The notes: a model not told the origin generated them from the letters alone. Counted from the stretch's first letter, positions 1-8,314 are shown. The stretch: DNA of 64,000 bases from Mesorhizobium sp. 113-3-3 (GCF_016756495.1 NZ_AP023243.1:6576501-6640500), one strand, 5' to 3'. A program made the numbers and translations.

Positions 1-187
1 TGGCCGCGTTGCTGGGCAGGCCGAGGTCGGCCTTTGCGCTGCCCCATGGCTTGACCCATGGCACGGTGCCGCGCTCCAGTTCGGCAATGATGCGGTCCGT
101 GATCTCCTGATAAAGGCTGGCGCCCGGGCGCCCGCCCCTGCCCGCGCCAGCCTCTCGGCTGCCGGAACGCTGGTGTTTTGCACGCAT
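1..187 (-). CDS. ArdC-family antirestriction/ssDNA-binding protein, N-terminal part (runs off left edge)
   Basis: Only the first 62 codons lie in the window. After a basic, Gly-rich leader of about 25 residues, the sequence YQEITDRIIAELERG followed by PWVKPWG is the start of the ArdC N-terminal single-stranded-DNA-binding domain; in full-length relatives a zincin-like metallopeptidase domain follows. ArdC proteins of plasmids and ICEs protect incoming single-stranded DNA from host restriction during conjugation. The ATG at 187 is preceded by GGAGGA at a spacing of 7 nt, which fixes the start. The presence of such a gene supports a conjugative-element setting. The rest of the protein, including any metal site, cannot be seen here. 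Confidence 0.8.
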   Translation of the reverse strand, partial: MRAKHQRSGSREAGAGRGGRPGASLYQEITDRIIAELERGTVPWVKPWGSAKADLGLPSNAA

Positions 188-612
188 CGTCTGGTCCTCC
201 GCTCTTCAATCCCGCGCCTTTCCCCGCAAGTGGGGTGGGCGGCGAGACGCGACCGGAAAGGCCCGCCGTCGGAGGCGGACCGCATCCGAAGGACCGGAAC
301 GAAGAGGAGGACCCGAAGCGCAAGCGAAGGGTTGCGGGACGCCGCGGCGGGCCTAGAAGGGAGTGCCGCCCACCCCGCGCCGCCGGGAAAGGCCAACAGA
401 CAAACCGCGCCGGCCGGCAGGGCGGCGACCATCAGGAGCCGACAGGCTGCCCGCGCCAGGGGGCGAAGCCGGATGGCCGAGACCGCCTGAGCCTGGCGAA
501 GAAAAAGCGGGCTCGGTTCACGAGCACCCGGCACGCGCCGTCAGGCGCGCGGGCGCGTCAGATTTCTGCGCCGTGCGGACATCGGTTTGGTGTTCCGGTC
601 GCACTCGTTCAA
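188..612. other. Intergenic, GC-rich, no gene supported
   Basis: This stretch separates the start of the ardC-like gene from the end of the omptin gene. Long open frames exist on the plus strand, but they are Arg/Pro/Gly-rich, show no recognisable domain, and one runs antisense through the omptin gene. I see no RNA gene. The promoter of the ardC-like gene should lie just right of position 187. Confidence 0.6.
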
Positions 613-1581
613 TCAGAACGAGGTCTTGATGCCGACCATCACCGTCGCCGCGGCAAAATCGCCGCCGATCCAGTCGTCTTCGCCGCCAGTCTCTGCGCCG
701 GTCGCAATGTCATAGGTGTTGTAGTCGCCGCGAGCGGTGAACACCTTTACGTAGGAACCGGAGACGAAGAAGCTGGTCCGCTCGTTGTACTGGTAGCCGA
801 CGCTGCCGCCGACCATCAGAACCGGCGCCAATTCGAAATCATCCTCGAAGCGCAGGTCACGCATCCAGTGATGATCGGTAGCGCCGGCCGAGAAGGTCGT
901 GCCGCCCTTCAGCGCAAAGCCGAAGTTCCAGCGATCCTGGACATAGGTCGCATCGATGCCGGCGAAGGCGACCGGCAATTTCTGCTGGTAGCTGATGGCC
1001 TTTGCGTCTCCTGGGAAGTCGCCAACCGAATCCCGGAAGCCGGCAACGCTGTAGACATAGGAGCCGCCATAGGCAGTCCACTTGACCGAGGTGTACTTGA
1101 AACCACCGTTGAAGTTGATCAGCAGCTGGTCGCTGAACTGGAAATCGTGGCCGAGCGCGACGGTTGCCGAATAGAAGTAATCAAGATCGGTGTCGCAATG
1201 GCGCGAACGGTTGCTCCAGTCGTTCCAGCCATCATTGGTCGAGAATGACGGGTTCCAGTCATAGTCTTCCATGTAGCTGTTGCCGCTGAAGGCGATCTGG
1301 CTGGAAAGCTTGGCGGTCCAGCCGGTCTCGCTGCGCGCCGTCATCTCGGCTGAAATGACCGCAGAGGTGCCTTCCCAGATAAGGTGGCTCAGCTTCGAGC
1401 CGCTGCCGGGAGCCTGATAGACCAGCTCGTTGGCCTCGATGTCGATGACGCCGACGCCGCCAACGAAAGAGAAATTGGGATTGTAGGGCGCCGGTTCGCT
1501 CGCCACCGCGTCGCTGGCCATCGCCGGCCAGGCAGCGAGCAACGCTGCCGCTCCACCAAAGACTTTCGCGTACAATTTCAT
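613..1581 (-). CDS. Omptin-family outer-membrane aspartyl protease
   Basis: A 322-residue precursor with a signal peptide (MKLYAKV, hydrophobic core, cleavage near AMA-SD) and a beta-barrel ending in Phe. It aligns by eye along its length with E. coli OmpT: EDYDW holds the first catalytic Asp pair (D106, D108) and TDHHW holds the Asp-His pair (D236, H238), the counterparts of OmpT D83/D85 and D210/H212. The segments GGSYVYS and GFRDSVGDFP match OmpT's surface region. Omptins cleave peptides and host proteins between basic residues at the cell surface and need LPS. I start at 1581 rather than ten codons earlier because this ATG follows GAGGG and begins the signal peptide. It has no obvious operon partner. 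Its substrate in a plant-associated bacterium is unknown; degradation of antimicrobial peptides is a guess. Confidence 0.9.
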   Translation of the reverse strand: MKLYAKVFGGAAALLAAWPAMASDAVASEPAPYNPNFSFVGGVGVIDIEANELVYQAPGSGSKLSHLIWEGTSAVISAEMTARSETGWTAKLSSQIAFSGNSYMEDYDWNPSFSTNDGWNDWSNRSRHCDTDLDYFYSATVALGHDFQFSDQLLINFNGGFKYTSVKWTAYGGSYVYSVAGFRDSVGDFPGDAKAISYQQKLPVAFAGIDATYVQDRWNFGFALKGGTTFSAGATDHHWMRDLRFEDDFELAPVLMVGGSVGYQYNERTSFFVSGSYVKVFTARGDYNTYDIATGAETGGEDDWIGGDFAAATVMVGIKTSF

Positions 1582-1673
1582 AGGACTACCCTCATGGGAA
1601 TCATCCGCCATTGGCTATAGGCAGCGTAACCGGGTGCACGTCACGTGCGGTCGTCTATGCAGCGCCCCTGTAG

Positions 1674-1909
1674 GTGGCAAAATCGCCGCCCTCGGCTCTG
1701 TTCCTCAACACTCAAGGAAACGTCGTTAGCGTGACCCGATTGACGGCGGTTTTTGCCGATGCGTTTCGGGCAGCCGGCGTGACGGGAACCCCTGCATTAT
1801 CCGAGGCACACATTTGCGATGACGATGCTGGTACGATTGCAGCGTCAGGCAGCGACCACGCCGGACCTCAATCCGCTGAGATCGTGCAGGTTGCTTTGAG
1901 CAGCCCATA
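1674..1909 (+). pseudogene. Tyrosine recombinase/integrase C-terminal fragment, frameshifted
   Basis: The first frame reads LFLNTQGNVVSVTRL and VFADAFRAAGV, the typical stretch before the catalytic H-x-x-R box of XerC/phage-type integrases. After codons for TGTP the reading moves to another frame, which continues LHYPRHTFAMTMLVRLQ (the H-x-x-R-H box) and then PDLNPL before a stop. So a frameshift near 1790 and loss of the final LGH and Tyr region make this a dead fragment. No N-terminal domain or start is visible. It marks a former integrase gene; whether it belonged to this element or to another integrated one cannot be told from the fragment. Confidence 0.7.
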
Positions 1910-1923
1910 GCAAACTCTATAGT

Positions 1924-2379
1924 CTAGATAATCCGAAAGAGCCGAGGGCCGAGTTCCTCGAACCCGTTGCGCAGGTAGAAATCGAGCGTGCGCTTCCATT
2001 TTGGTTGCCTGGGCGCTGCAAGCTCAAGTCGCTTCCAACCACGCGCATGGCCTTCCCGCGAGGCGACCTCAAGCAGTTGAGGGGCAATCCCTTTGGAGCG
2101 CTTTTCGGGTCGAACATACAGCTCCGAAATATAGCCGAACTTACCTCCTGCATAAATCGCCGTGCATTCATTCAGCACCATGATGCCGACCGGCTCGTCA
2201 TCTGCACTTGCGATCACTGCGACCACGCCAGCGTCGGCAAGCATTATCTGCGCGCTTTGTCTCACGTCGTCGGGCGCGGGCGCTTTCCCGCCAGTGAGTT
2301 CATCGAGTAGCGCGTGAATAAAACGGACGACCGTCCCTGCGTCCGTTGCGTTGGCGCGGCGAGTAGATATGAAAGGCAT
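1924..2379 (-). CDS. GNAT-family N-acetyltransferase
   Basis: A 151-residue single-domain protein. Residues about 85-115 (YISELYVRPEKRSKGIA followed by QLLEVA) form the beta4 strand and the acetyl-CoA pyrophosphate loop (R-x-x-G-I-A) of GNAT enzymes, and the C-terminal FYLRNGFEELG is the usual motif B. The ATG follows AGGAGA at 5 nt. Such proteins move an acetyl group from acetyl-CoA to an amine; nothing in the sequence identifies the acceptor. It stands alone, downstream of an AT-rich gap, with no obvious partner. Antibiotic, polyamine or protein N-terminal acetylation are all possible. Confidence 0.85.
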   Translation of the reverse strand: MPFISTRRANATDAGTVVRFIHALLDELTGGKAPAPDDVRQSAQIMLADAGVVAVIASADDEPVGIMVLNECTAIYAGGKFGYISELYVRPEKRSKGIAPQLLEVASREGHARGWKRLELAAPRQPKWKRTLDFYLRNGFEELGPRLFRII

Positions 2380-2770
2380 ATTTTCTCCTGCTAGTGGTCA
2401 AAATCCCGATTCATGCTGCCATCCGCGCAGATCCGACTCACTCTTTTAAGTAACTCGGACGAGTGAACAGCATTTTTCATCAAAAATATGATAAAAAAAT
2501 GCAAAATAAATATTACAGGCATGCCGGATTACGGATGACTTGAAGTGAATTGCGCAGATAGGGGACCTTCTTACAGAAAATCAACCCGGTTACTTCGTAA
2601 CCGTACGGCATGCCGCCTTGCCGAGGTAGGATGAAGCTGCAAGTCTAAAAGGCCTGAGACAAAAGATACAGCCTGAGATGCCCGTGCGGCCAGAACGCTC
2701 GGATCATCAATGCAGTCGAGCAAAGAGGACATCCGTGACGGGCGGCGAGAGCGCTCGACTGTCGCCACAC
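2380..2770. other. Intergenic with AT-rich core, no gene supported
   Basis: About 390 bp between the GNAT start and the end of the threonine aldolase. Positions 2465-2520 are markedly AT-rich (runs of A and T) compared with the GC-rich surroundings, as expected for a promoter or a site for nucleoid-associated proteins such as MucR. A short open frame at 2571-2774 on the minus strand shows no domain and I do not call it. Confidence 0.5.
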
Positions 2771-3862
2771 TCATTCGGCGCCAGCCGGAACACGAGCCGA
2801 GCCGACCGGTGCGCAGAGGCTGGTTGCCGCGCCGATCAAGTCGGACACGTCAGCCTCGGTCGTCGCGAAAGAGGTGACGAACCTCACGATCCCGGTCTGC
2901 CAGCGATCATGGTAGAAGCGGAATCCCATGTCGAGCAGCCCCCGGATCAGGGACATGGGAAGTCTGCAGAACAGGATGTTGGCCTCGGGACGCTGCTGGA
3001 TTTTCACGCCTGGCACCAGGGCCAACCCCTGCGCGAGCGCCGATGCCATCGAATTGGCATGGGTCGCGTTGCGAAGCCAGACACCGTCCCTCAGATAGCC
3101 GTCCATTTGCGCCGCCATGAAGCGCATCTTGGAACTCAACTGGCCGGCACGCTTGCGGCGAAAGGCTATCGTGCTCGCGAGATCTCCGCGGAACGAGACG
3201 ACTGCATCGACCCCAAACGTTCCATTCTTGGTGGCGCCAAATGACACAAGGTCGACGCCGGCCTTCCACGTCATCTCGGCTGGCGAGCAGCGCAGAGTGA
3301 CGAGGGCGTTGGCGAAGCGAGCACCGTCCATGTGGAACGCCAGGTTCGCTGACCGGCAAATATGTCCGATCGCCTTGATCTCGTCGAGCGCGTAGACCGA
3401 TCCCATCTCGGTCGCCTGCGTGATGCTGACGCTGGAGGGCTGGACCGAGTGGATATCGCCCACCATGCGCGTTGCATTGGCCGCCAAGGCGTCGATGTCG
3501 ATTTTGCCAGCCTCGCCTGGAAGCTGCACCAACTTCGCACCGGCGGTGTAGAACTCCGGCGCGCCGCACTCGTCGCGGTTGATGTGTGCGTCGGCGTGCG
3601 AGAGAATGCTGCCCCATGGCGGCGTAATCGCCGCGAGCGCCAGCGCGTTCGCCGCCGACCCCGTCGAAACGTGGAACACGTCGACCGCATGCTCGAACAC
3701 CTCGGCGAGCTGGCGCTCGACGGTATGCGTCAGCTCATCGTTGCCGTAGGGAAGCGCCTGACCCGACGCGCACGCGGTGATGGCTGCGATCACCTCGGGG
3801 GAGACGCCGGCGATATTGTCGCTGGTGAAGTCGCGGGGGCGGGTCTGCTTGCTTTCGTTCAT
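2771..3862 (-). CDS. Threonine aldolase-family PLP enzyme (low-specificity L-threonine / phenylserine aldolase type)
   Basis: A 363-residue fold-type I PLP enzyme of normal family length. STGSAANALAL is the phosphate-binding start of the large domain, FHMDGARFANAL holds the Asp that contacts the pyridine nitrogen, and SFGATKNGTFG holds the PLP lysine in the form typical of the low-specificity/phenylserine branch. The family cleaves beta-hydroxy-alpha-amino acids such as threonine to glycine and an aldehyde in the cytoplasm. It follows the AraC-type regulator on the same strand after 70 bp, so that regulator is the likely controller. The glycine could feed the glyA one-carbon block nearby, but that link is inference. 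The exact substrate cannot be read from the sequence. Confidence 0.85.
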   Translation of the reverse strand: MNESKQTRPRDFTSDNIAGVSPEVIAAITACASGQALPYGNDELTHTVERQLAEVFEHAVDVFHVSTGSAANALALAAITPPWGSILSHADAHINRDECGAPEFYTAGAKLVQLPGEAGKIDIDALAANATRMVGDIHSVQPSSVSITQATEMGSVYALDEIKAIGHICRSANLAFHMDGARFANALVTLRCSPAEMTWKAGVDLVSFGATKNGTFGVDAVVSFRGDLASTIAFRRKRAGQLSSKMRFMAAQMDGYLRDGVWLRNATHANSMASALAQGLALVPGVKIQQRPEANILFCRLPMSLIRGLLDMGFRFYHDRWQTGIVRFVTSFATTEADVSDLIGAATSLCAPVGSARVPAGAE

Positions 3863-3932
3863 GGTCTGACGCTCGTTTCATCCATTGAGCGTCCAAGCTA
3901 GACGGTTCGCCGCGCGCTTTATTGAACGATAT

Positions 3933-4808
3933 TCAAACCGAGAGGTAACGCGCCGGCGTCACCCCCAGCACCGCCTTGAAGTGCCGGGTCAGGTGGCTCT
4001 GGTCCGCGAACCCTACCGCGACGGCGACCTCGGCGACCTGCTGACCTCGCCTCAGCAGCCGTCGCGCCTCGTCGATGCGGACCTGGATCAGGTAGCGGGT
4101 GGGGGGCAACCCGAAATGCGCCTTGAAGCCATCGATCAGCGTCGCCTTGGAGCATCCGGCCAGGGCGGCCAGGGCGGCGAGCTGCAGAACTTCGTCAAAG
4201 TGGGCATGGATGAAGTCACATACGTCGCGGAACCTCGATGGCACGAATTTTGGCCCTGCAACGCGCGACCCGCCTGCCTCTGCGAAGACGTGGGGCAGGA
4301 AACGGATCAGATACTCCTCGATCTCCAGTGCCGAGCTACGCCCATGTTCAAGCAGGCGCCAAAACGCGCTGAGGCCGTGTGCAACTGGGGCATTCTCCTG
4401 GAACGGGCTTTTGAAGTCGATCGTTCCGGGTTCGTTTTGGCCGCTGTCCTCAAGGACTTGCCGGATAAGGACTTCGGGCATGTAAAAGATCTTCTGGCTC
4501 CAGCCAAGATCGTCACCAGCACCCCCGAAATGCGGTTCCCCGGGCGCGAAGGTCGCGACGGTGCCGCTACCGGCGTGCCAAACCTCACCTCGGCACCAAA
4601 CATCATGGACGCCTCGCTCGATCAGCCCGATCAGATACTCGTTGTGGACATGCTTGGAGAAATCCTGCCGGTGATAGTCCGCCGCCAGGTAATCGAGCCC
4701 GCCAAGGACATCGGAGTGCTTCATCACCGCACGATTGCGCGGCGGCCGGCCCGGAGGTTCAGAACGGCCACGCGCCTTTTCGCCGCATTCTATGGCGGTA
4801 TCGGCCAC
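3933..4808 (-). CDS. AraC-family transcriptional regulator
   Basis: The N-terminal half (about residues 30-170) carries a cupin-like sensor segment with HVHNEYLIG and a proline-containing FAPGEPH loop, as in AraC effector domains. The C-terminal hundred residues hold two helix-turn-helix motifs: LAALAGCSKATLIDGFKAHF and VAVAVGFADQSHLTRHFK, ending PARYL. This is the normal AraC layout and length. It lies immediately upstream of the threonine aldolase on the same strand (70 bp gap), so it probably activates that gene in response to a small ligand. An internal Met at about codon 29 is an alternative start and would remove a poorly conserved leader. Ligand unknown. Confidence 0.85.
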   Translation of the reverse strand: MADTAIECGEKARGRSEPPGRPPRNRAVMKHSDVLGGLDYLAADYHRQDFSKHVHNEYLIGLIERGVHDVWCRGEVWHAGSGTVATFAPGEPHFGGAGDDLGWSQKIFYMPEVLIRQVLEDSGQNEPGTIDFKSPFQENAPVAHGLSAFWRLLEHGRSSALEIEEYLIRFLPHVFAEAGGSRVAGPKFVPSRFRDVCDFIHAHFDEVLQLAALAALAGCSKATLIDGFKAHFGLPPTRYLIQVRIDEARRLLRRGQQVAEVAVAVGFADQSHLTRHFKAVLGVTPARYLSV

Positions 4809-4902
4809 TTGATGATCAATCCAGGTTGGTCATCACAACGATATCGTGCTCTCGTAGCGAATTTCAAACCGAAGCAGGATTAATTGAAGACCAGGCGCTA
4901 TC

Positions 4903-5070
4903 CCCTCCGATCTGACGGATGAGGAATGGTCGCGGATACAACCGCTCCTGCCGGGCGCGGCCAAGACCGGGCGGCGCGTGGTGACGGACCTGCGCGAGGG
5001 TTGAACGCGATCCGCTACATGGCCCGATCAGATGGCGGCTGGCGCATGCTGCCAAAGGATTTCCCGCCCA
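4903..5070 (+). pseudogene. IS5-family transposase N-terminal remnant
   Basis: The frame reads SDLTDEEWSRIQPLLPG and then VVTDLREG, the opening of IS5/IS427-type transposases. At about 4999 a lost base shifts the frame, which continues LNAIRYMARSDGGWRMLPKDFPP (canonical wording: LNAI.Y....GC.WRMLPKDFPP). The match stops abruptly after this, and the following sequence resembles a different gene. Only the first ~55 codons survive. Confidence 0.75.
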
Positions 5071-5130
5071 TATCGGTCGCGGTCGAGACGCCTTACGGAC
5101 ATGCCCACGGACTGCGCCAACTGGCTGGAA

Positions 5131-5262
5131 CGTTCCCCGGCCTGACGGCGAAGCAGCAGGCGCCGATCAAGGCGCTGAACGCAGAATACGCCAAAACTCG
5201 AAGCCGAGTACGAGCATGCCAACGAACTGCCGGCCGATGTTGACGAACGGCTCCCAGGGGCG
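5131..5262 (+). pseudogene. Probable plasmid ParB-like partition protein fragment
   Basis: In one frame the DNA encodes LTAKQQAPIKALNAEYAK, and after a one-base shift LEAEYEHANELPADVDERL. This heptad-rich wording resembles the middle coiled-coil region of the ParB-like proteins found on rhizobial plasmids. No start, no ParB nuclease-like domain and no C terminus are present, so the piece is dead. The identification rests on recalled family wording only. The fragment lies directly against the IS5 remnant, as if an insertion and deletion joined them. Confidence 0.4.
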
Positions 5263-5358
5263 GCTACGGCTGCACTCATTGTCGGATCTTCGACGAAGTC
5301 GGACATCAGACACAGCGCTATCGGAGTGACCGCATTGTTCTGCAACGATTTTCTCATT

Positions 5359-5373
5359 TGGCACGACACATGC
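5359..5373 (+). promoter_or_regulatory. Candidate sigma54 (RpoN) promoter upstream of ompW-like gene
   Basis: TGGCACGACACATGC matches the sigma54 consensus TGGCACG-N4-TTGC with one mismatch; GG (5360-5361) and GC (5372-5373) are separated by exactly 10 nt as required. It lies 100 bp upstream of the ompW-like ATG. About 65 bp further upstream TGTCGGATCTTCGACG (5280-5295) is one base away from a NifA-type TGT-N10-ACA site. The match is by eye only. Confidence 0.5.
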
Positions 5374-5473
5374 GGGGGCTATCCCGCATGAGCGCTCCGT
5401 CAATCTCGATTGATGCGAGCAGGATTCAATCAAGGCGCAGTGCGTCGCTTCTGAAGATCAAGGAGAGAAAAGT

Positions 5474-6166
5474 ATGGCGAGAGCGCGAATTGGCGTGGCG
5501 CGGGCAATGACAGCGGCTGTCGTCCTCATCGTTGCGGGACAGGCCGGCGCGGCAGATGTTGGGCAAGCCGCGAGCGTCCCGCAGGCAGAAGCCTGCGTCG
5601 CGGAAGCGCCAAGCCCCTGGCAGATCCGCCTGCGTGCGTTGGGGGTGATCACCGAGGATTCGGGCTATGTCAATGCGGTGCCCGGCTCCGGTCTTTCCTA
5701 TTCGAACACCGTGACGCCGGAACTCGATATCTCCTATTTCTTCACGGACAACATCGCCGCCGAACTCATACTCGGCACCACCTATGCCAACATCGATGGC
5801 CAGGGTGCGATCGGCGGGCTGGGCGAGGTCGGCAAGGTTTGGCTGCTGCCGCCCACGCTCACATTGCAGTATCATTTTACCGATTTCGACGCCTTCGAGC
5901 CCTACGTCGGCGCCGGCGTGAACTATACGATCTTCTATCATCAGCAAGTCGGCAGCGCCGATGATCTCAAGGTCAAGAACACATTCGGCGCCGCGCTGCA
6001 GGTCGGATTCGACTACATGGTGGACGAGCACTGGGGCGTCAACTTCGACGTGAAGAAGCTTTTCCTCAGGCCCGACTTCGACGTCACTGTCGCCGGCACC
6101 AAGCTCACAGGCAAGGCCAGGCTCGATCCCTGGTTGATAGGCGCAGGTCTGACCTACCGCTTCTGA
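5474..6166 (+). CDS. OmpW-family outer-membrane protein
   Basis: A 230-residue precursor with an N-terminal signal sequence (about 26 residues to AGAAD), followed by PWQIRLRALGV, LDISYFFTDNIAAEL and FEPYVGAGVNYTIFY, the standard landmarks of the eight-stranded OmpW barrel, ending in Phe. OmpW proteins form small hydrophobic channels in the outer membrane. The ATG follows AAGGAGAG. A sigma54-like promoter lies 100 bp upstream, which if real would tie expression to nitrogen control or to NifA during symbiosis. The P450 gene follows on the same strand after 95 bp and could be co-transcribed; import of a hydrophobic P450 substrate through OmpW is an attractive but unsupported idea. Confidence 0.9.
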   Translation: MARARIGVARAMTAAVVLIVAGQAGAADVGQAASVPQAEACVAEAPSPWQIRLRALGVITEDSGYVNAVPGSGLSYSNTVTPELDISYFFTDNIAAELILGTTYANIDGQGAIGGLGEVGKVWLLPPTLTLQYHFTDFDAFEPYVGAGVNYTIFYHQQVGSADDLKVKNTFGAALQVGFDYMVDEHWGVNFDVKKLFLRPDFDVTVAGTKLTGKARLDPWLIGAGLTYRF

Positions 6167-6261
6167 GGACGAAGCACACTGAGGGGCACTTTTCGAAGTC
6201 CGCGCGCGGATCATCCGTGCCGAGAAGTGGACCCGCGATGGTTCTTAAAGGAGCTGTTGGC

Positions 6262-7494
6262 ATGCGCGTAGAAAACGATCATTGCGACGTGATCGGTGTG
6301 CCGGCCGCTCCCACGCAACTTGATCGTCTTTCTTCTGCGATTCTGCGGCAGGGGGGGATGGCGCGAGTGTCGCTTCCAGGCGATCTGGTGACCTGGGCGG
6401 CAGCCCGTCACCAGACGCTCAGGCAGATGCTTTCCGACCAGCGTTTCAACAAGGACTGGCGACAGTGGCGGGCGCTGCAGGACGGCGAGATTCCCGAGGA
6501 TCATCCGCTGATCGGGATATGCAAAGTGGACAACATGACCACGGCGCACGGCGCCGATCACCGGCGCTTGCGCGGCCTGCTGTCCAGCAGCTTCGCGCCC
6601 AGTCGGATCGCCTTGCTGGCGCCACGGGTCGAACAAAGCGTCGATCGACTCCTGGCCGACATGGCGCAGCGCGGCGGCAGTGCCGATCTGATGAGCGAGT
6701 TCGCCGCTCCGCTGCCCACCAACGTGATCGCCGAACTGTTCGGTTTGCCGGACGAACAGCGCGAAGAGATCGTCGCGCTCACCTACAGCATGGCCAACAC
6801 CTCCGCCACAGCCGAAGAGGTGCGACAGACGCGGCAGCGCATCCCGGAGTTCTTCCGTCGCCTGATCGCGCTCAAGCGGGGCCAGCTCGGAGATGATCTG
6901 GCTTCGGCCCTGATCGTCGCCCGTGACAAAGGCGAGCTCGTTTCCGACACCGAGCTCATCGACATGCTGTTCATGGTGCTCTCTGCGGGCTTCGTGACCA
7001 CCGCCGGCGTCATCGGCAATGGCGTGCTGGCATTGCTGACGCATCCGCAGCAACTGCACTTGGTGCGCAGCGGCCAAGTTCCGTGGTCACAGGCGATCGA
7101 GGAGATCCTGCGCTGGGGCAGCTCAGCGGCCAATCTGCCGTTCCGCTATGCCACCCAGGACGTGGAGATCGACGGATGCATGGTCCGCCGCGGCGATGCC
7201 GTCCTGATGGCGTTCCATGCGGCGAACCGGGACGAACAGGCCTTCGGCCCCGGCGCCGACAGGTTCGATGTCACCCGGCGGCACAACCCGCATTTGTCGT
7301 TCGGTGAGGGGCCGCATGCCTGCCTGGGCGCTGCGCTGGCGCGCCTGGAATTGCGCTGCGCCTTCCCCGCGCTGTTCGGGCGGCTGGAGGATCTGGCGCT
7401 GACCATCGCCGCGGAGGACGTCGTCTACATTCCGTCTTACGTCATTCGCTGCCCGCAGCGCCTGCCGGTCACCTTCCGCCCTTCCATCGCTTAG
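6262..7494 (+). CDS. Cytochrome P450
   Basis: A 410-residue soluble bacterial P450. All signature elements are intact: the oxygen-binding I-helix LSAGFVTTAG, the K-helix EEILRW, and the heme loop SFGEGPHACLG with the thiolate Cys at about residue 354. I start at 6262, where the ATG follows AAAGGAG at 8 nt; an in-frame ATG 45 bp upstream has no ribosome site. Such enzymes hydroxylate small hydrophobic molecules and need ferredoxin and reductase, neither of which is adjacent. Substrate unknown. Several P450s of rhizobial symbiosis regions act in gibberellin synthesis, but the companion genes of that cluster (sdr, ggps, cps, ks) are not here, so I do not assign that role. Confidence 0.92.
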   Translation: MRVENDHCDVIGVPAAPTQLDRLSSAILRQGGMARVSLPGDLVTWAAARHQTLRQMLSDQRFNKDWRQWRALQDGEIPEDHPLIGICKVDNMTTAHGADHRRLRGLLSSSFAPSRIALLAPRVEQSVDRLLADMAQRGGSADLMSEFAAPLPTNVIAELFGLPDEQREEIVALTYSMANTSATAEEVRQTRQRIPEFFRRLIALKRGQLGDDLASALIVARDKGELVSDTELIDMLFMVLSAGFVTTAGVIGNGVLALLTHPQQLHLVRSGQVPWSQAIEEILRWGSSAANLPFRYATQDVEIDGCMVRRGDAVLMAFHAANRDEQAFGPGADRFDVTRRHNPHLSFGEGPHACLGAALARLELRCAFPALFGRLEDLALTIAAEDVVYIPSYVIRCPQRLPVTFRPSIA

Positions 7495-7520
7495 AGAGTG
7501 CGGCATTCACCCCGGATTCG

Positions 7521-7877
7521 GTGATTCTTGGTTTGCCGGAGTGGCTGGTCTCGCGCGAGGGGGGGCGAGCATGCCCGGTTACGCACGATCGTGGCGCCGG
7601 CGTTCAGCAACCGAGGGTGAAGCTGCTCGCGGAGCAGGTCGAGGCGAGCGCCGCGCAGTTTGTCGAGACGCTGGCGGCCCGGCCCCAGTCCGCCCACCTG
7701 CGGCGCCACCTCTTCTTTCCGCTTGCGGCCATGGTCATCAGCGCGCTGGAATGCGCAAGCACGCTGAGCGAAGCCGAGCGGGAACAAATACCGGGATTCC
7801 CGGCTGACCGTGACGACCTGGCCCGACTTTACGCCCTTTGAGCCCGGCGACCTCGATCTGATCCGGCGTCGCCGATG
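7521..7877 (+). pseudogene. Second cytochrome P450, decayed internal fragment
   Basis: Three frames must be joined to read a P450 middle section: LPEWLVSREGG, then EHARLRTIVAPAFSNRG, then VKLLAEQVEAS and LRRHLFFPLAAMVISAL, and finally VTTWPDFTPFEPGDLDL. H-A-R-L-R plus APAF corresponds to the C-helix region, where the heme propionate is bound. At least two frameshifts and the absence of the I-helix, ExxR and heme loop mean it is dead. It directly follows the intact P450 but is not its duplicate: the wording differs from the same region of that protein. It may have been the second enzyme of a pathway. Confidence 0.75.
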
Positions 7878-8035
7878 GGGACAAGGATCTCTCCGAGCCT
7901 GCACTGATAAGAGGCGGCATCGTAAGCGGCTTTGGGCGAAAGAGACCGATCAGCGCAAGGGCATTATTCGCATCATCACATAAACATCTCGTTATATGCA
8001 TTGACAAGGAGCGAAGCTGCTGTGATTGTGCGCAT

Positions 8036-8210
8036 GTCGTGGTTCTCCGCGCGGCACTGCTGTAGCGGAGCTAAGAGGGAAGCCGGTGCGATGCCGGCGC
8101 TGCCCCCGCAACTGTTAGCGGCGAGCCAAGCCCATTGGTGTCACTGAGGCGAACGGCCTCGGGAAGACGGGCAGAGGCTTTGACCCGCGAGCCAGGAGAC
8201 CTGCCACGAC
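8036..8210 (+). promoter_or_regulatory. Cobalamin (B12) riboswitch controlling metE
   Basis: The closing helix P1 is GTCGTGG (8036-8042) with CCACGAC (8204-8210). Inside, AAGAGGGAAGCCGGTG, the CCGGCGCTGCCCCCGCAACTG core and the B12 box GCCAGGAGACCTGCC (8191-8205) are all present in the expected order. It sits 105 bp upstream of the metE start on the same strand. Adenosylcobalamin binding would shut off the B12-independent synthase when the B12-dependent MetH can work, a standard arrangement in bacteria. Confidence 0.95.
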
Positions 8211-8314
8211 GAACAACGTCCACGGGCGGGGTGTCTCGGTGGCCGCGGTAGCTTGGCTTCGTGCCGCCTGCTTGCGCGTTCCTTGTCCCCACGCCCCAAC
8301 CATCGGGGTATGGC

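Noticed and set aside
178..1248. 356-codon open frame on the plus strand
   Set aside because: Antisense to the omptin gene for most of its length, with a low-complexity Arg/Gly-rich start and no recognisable family.
6262..7494. Assignment of the P450 to the gibberellin operon
   Set aside because: None of the companion genes (ferredoxin, sdr, ggps, cps, ks) is in the neighbourhood.
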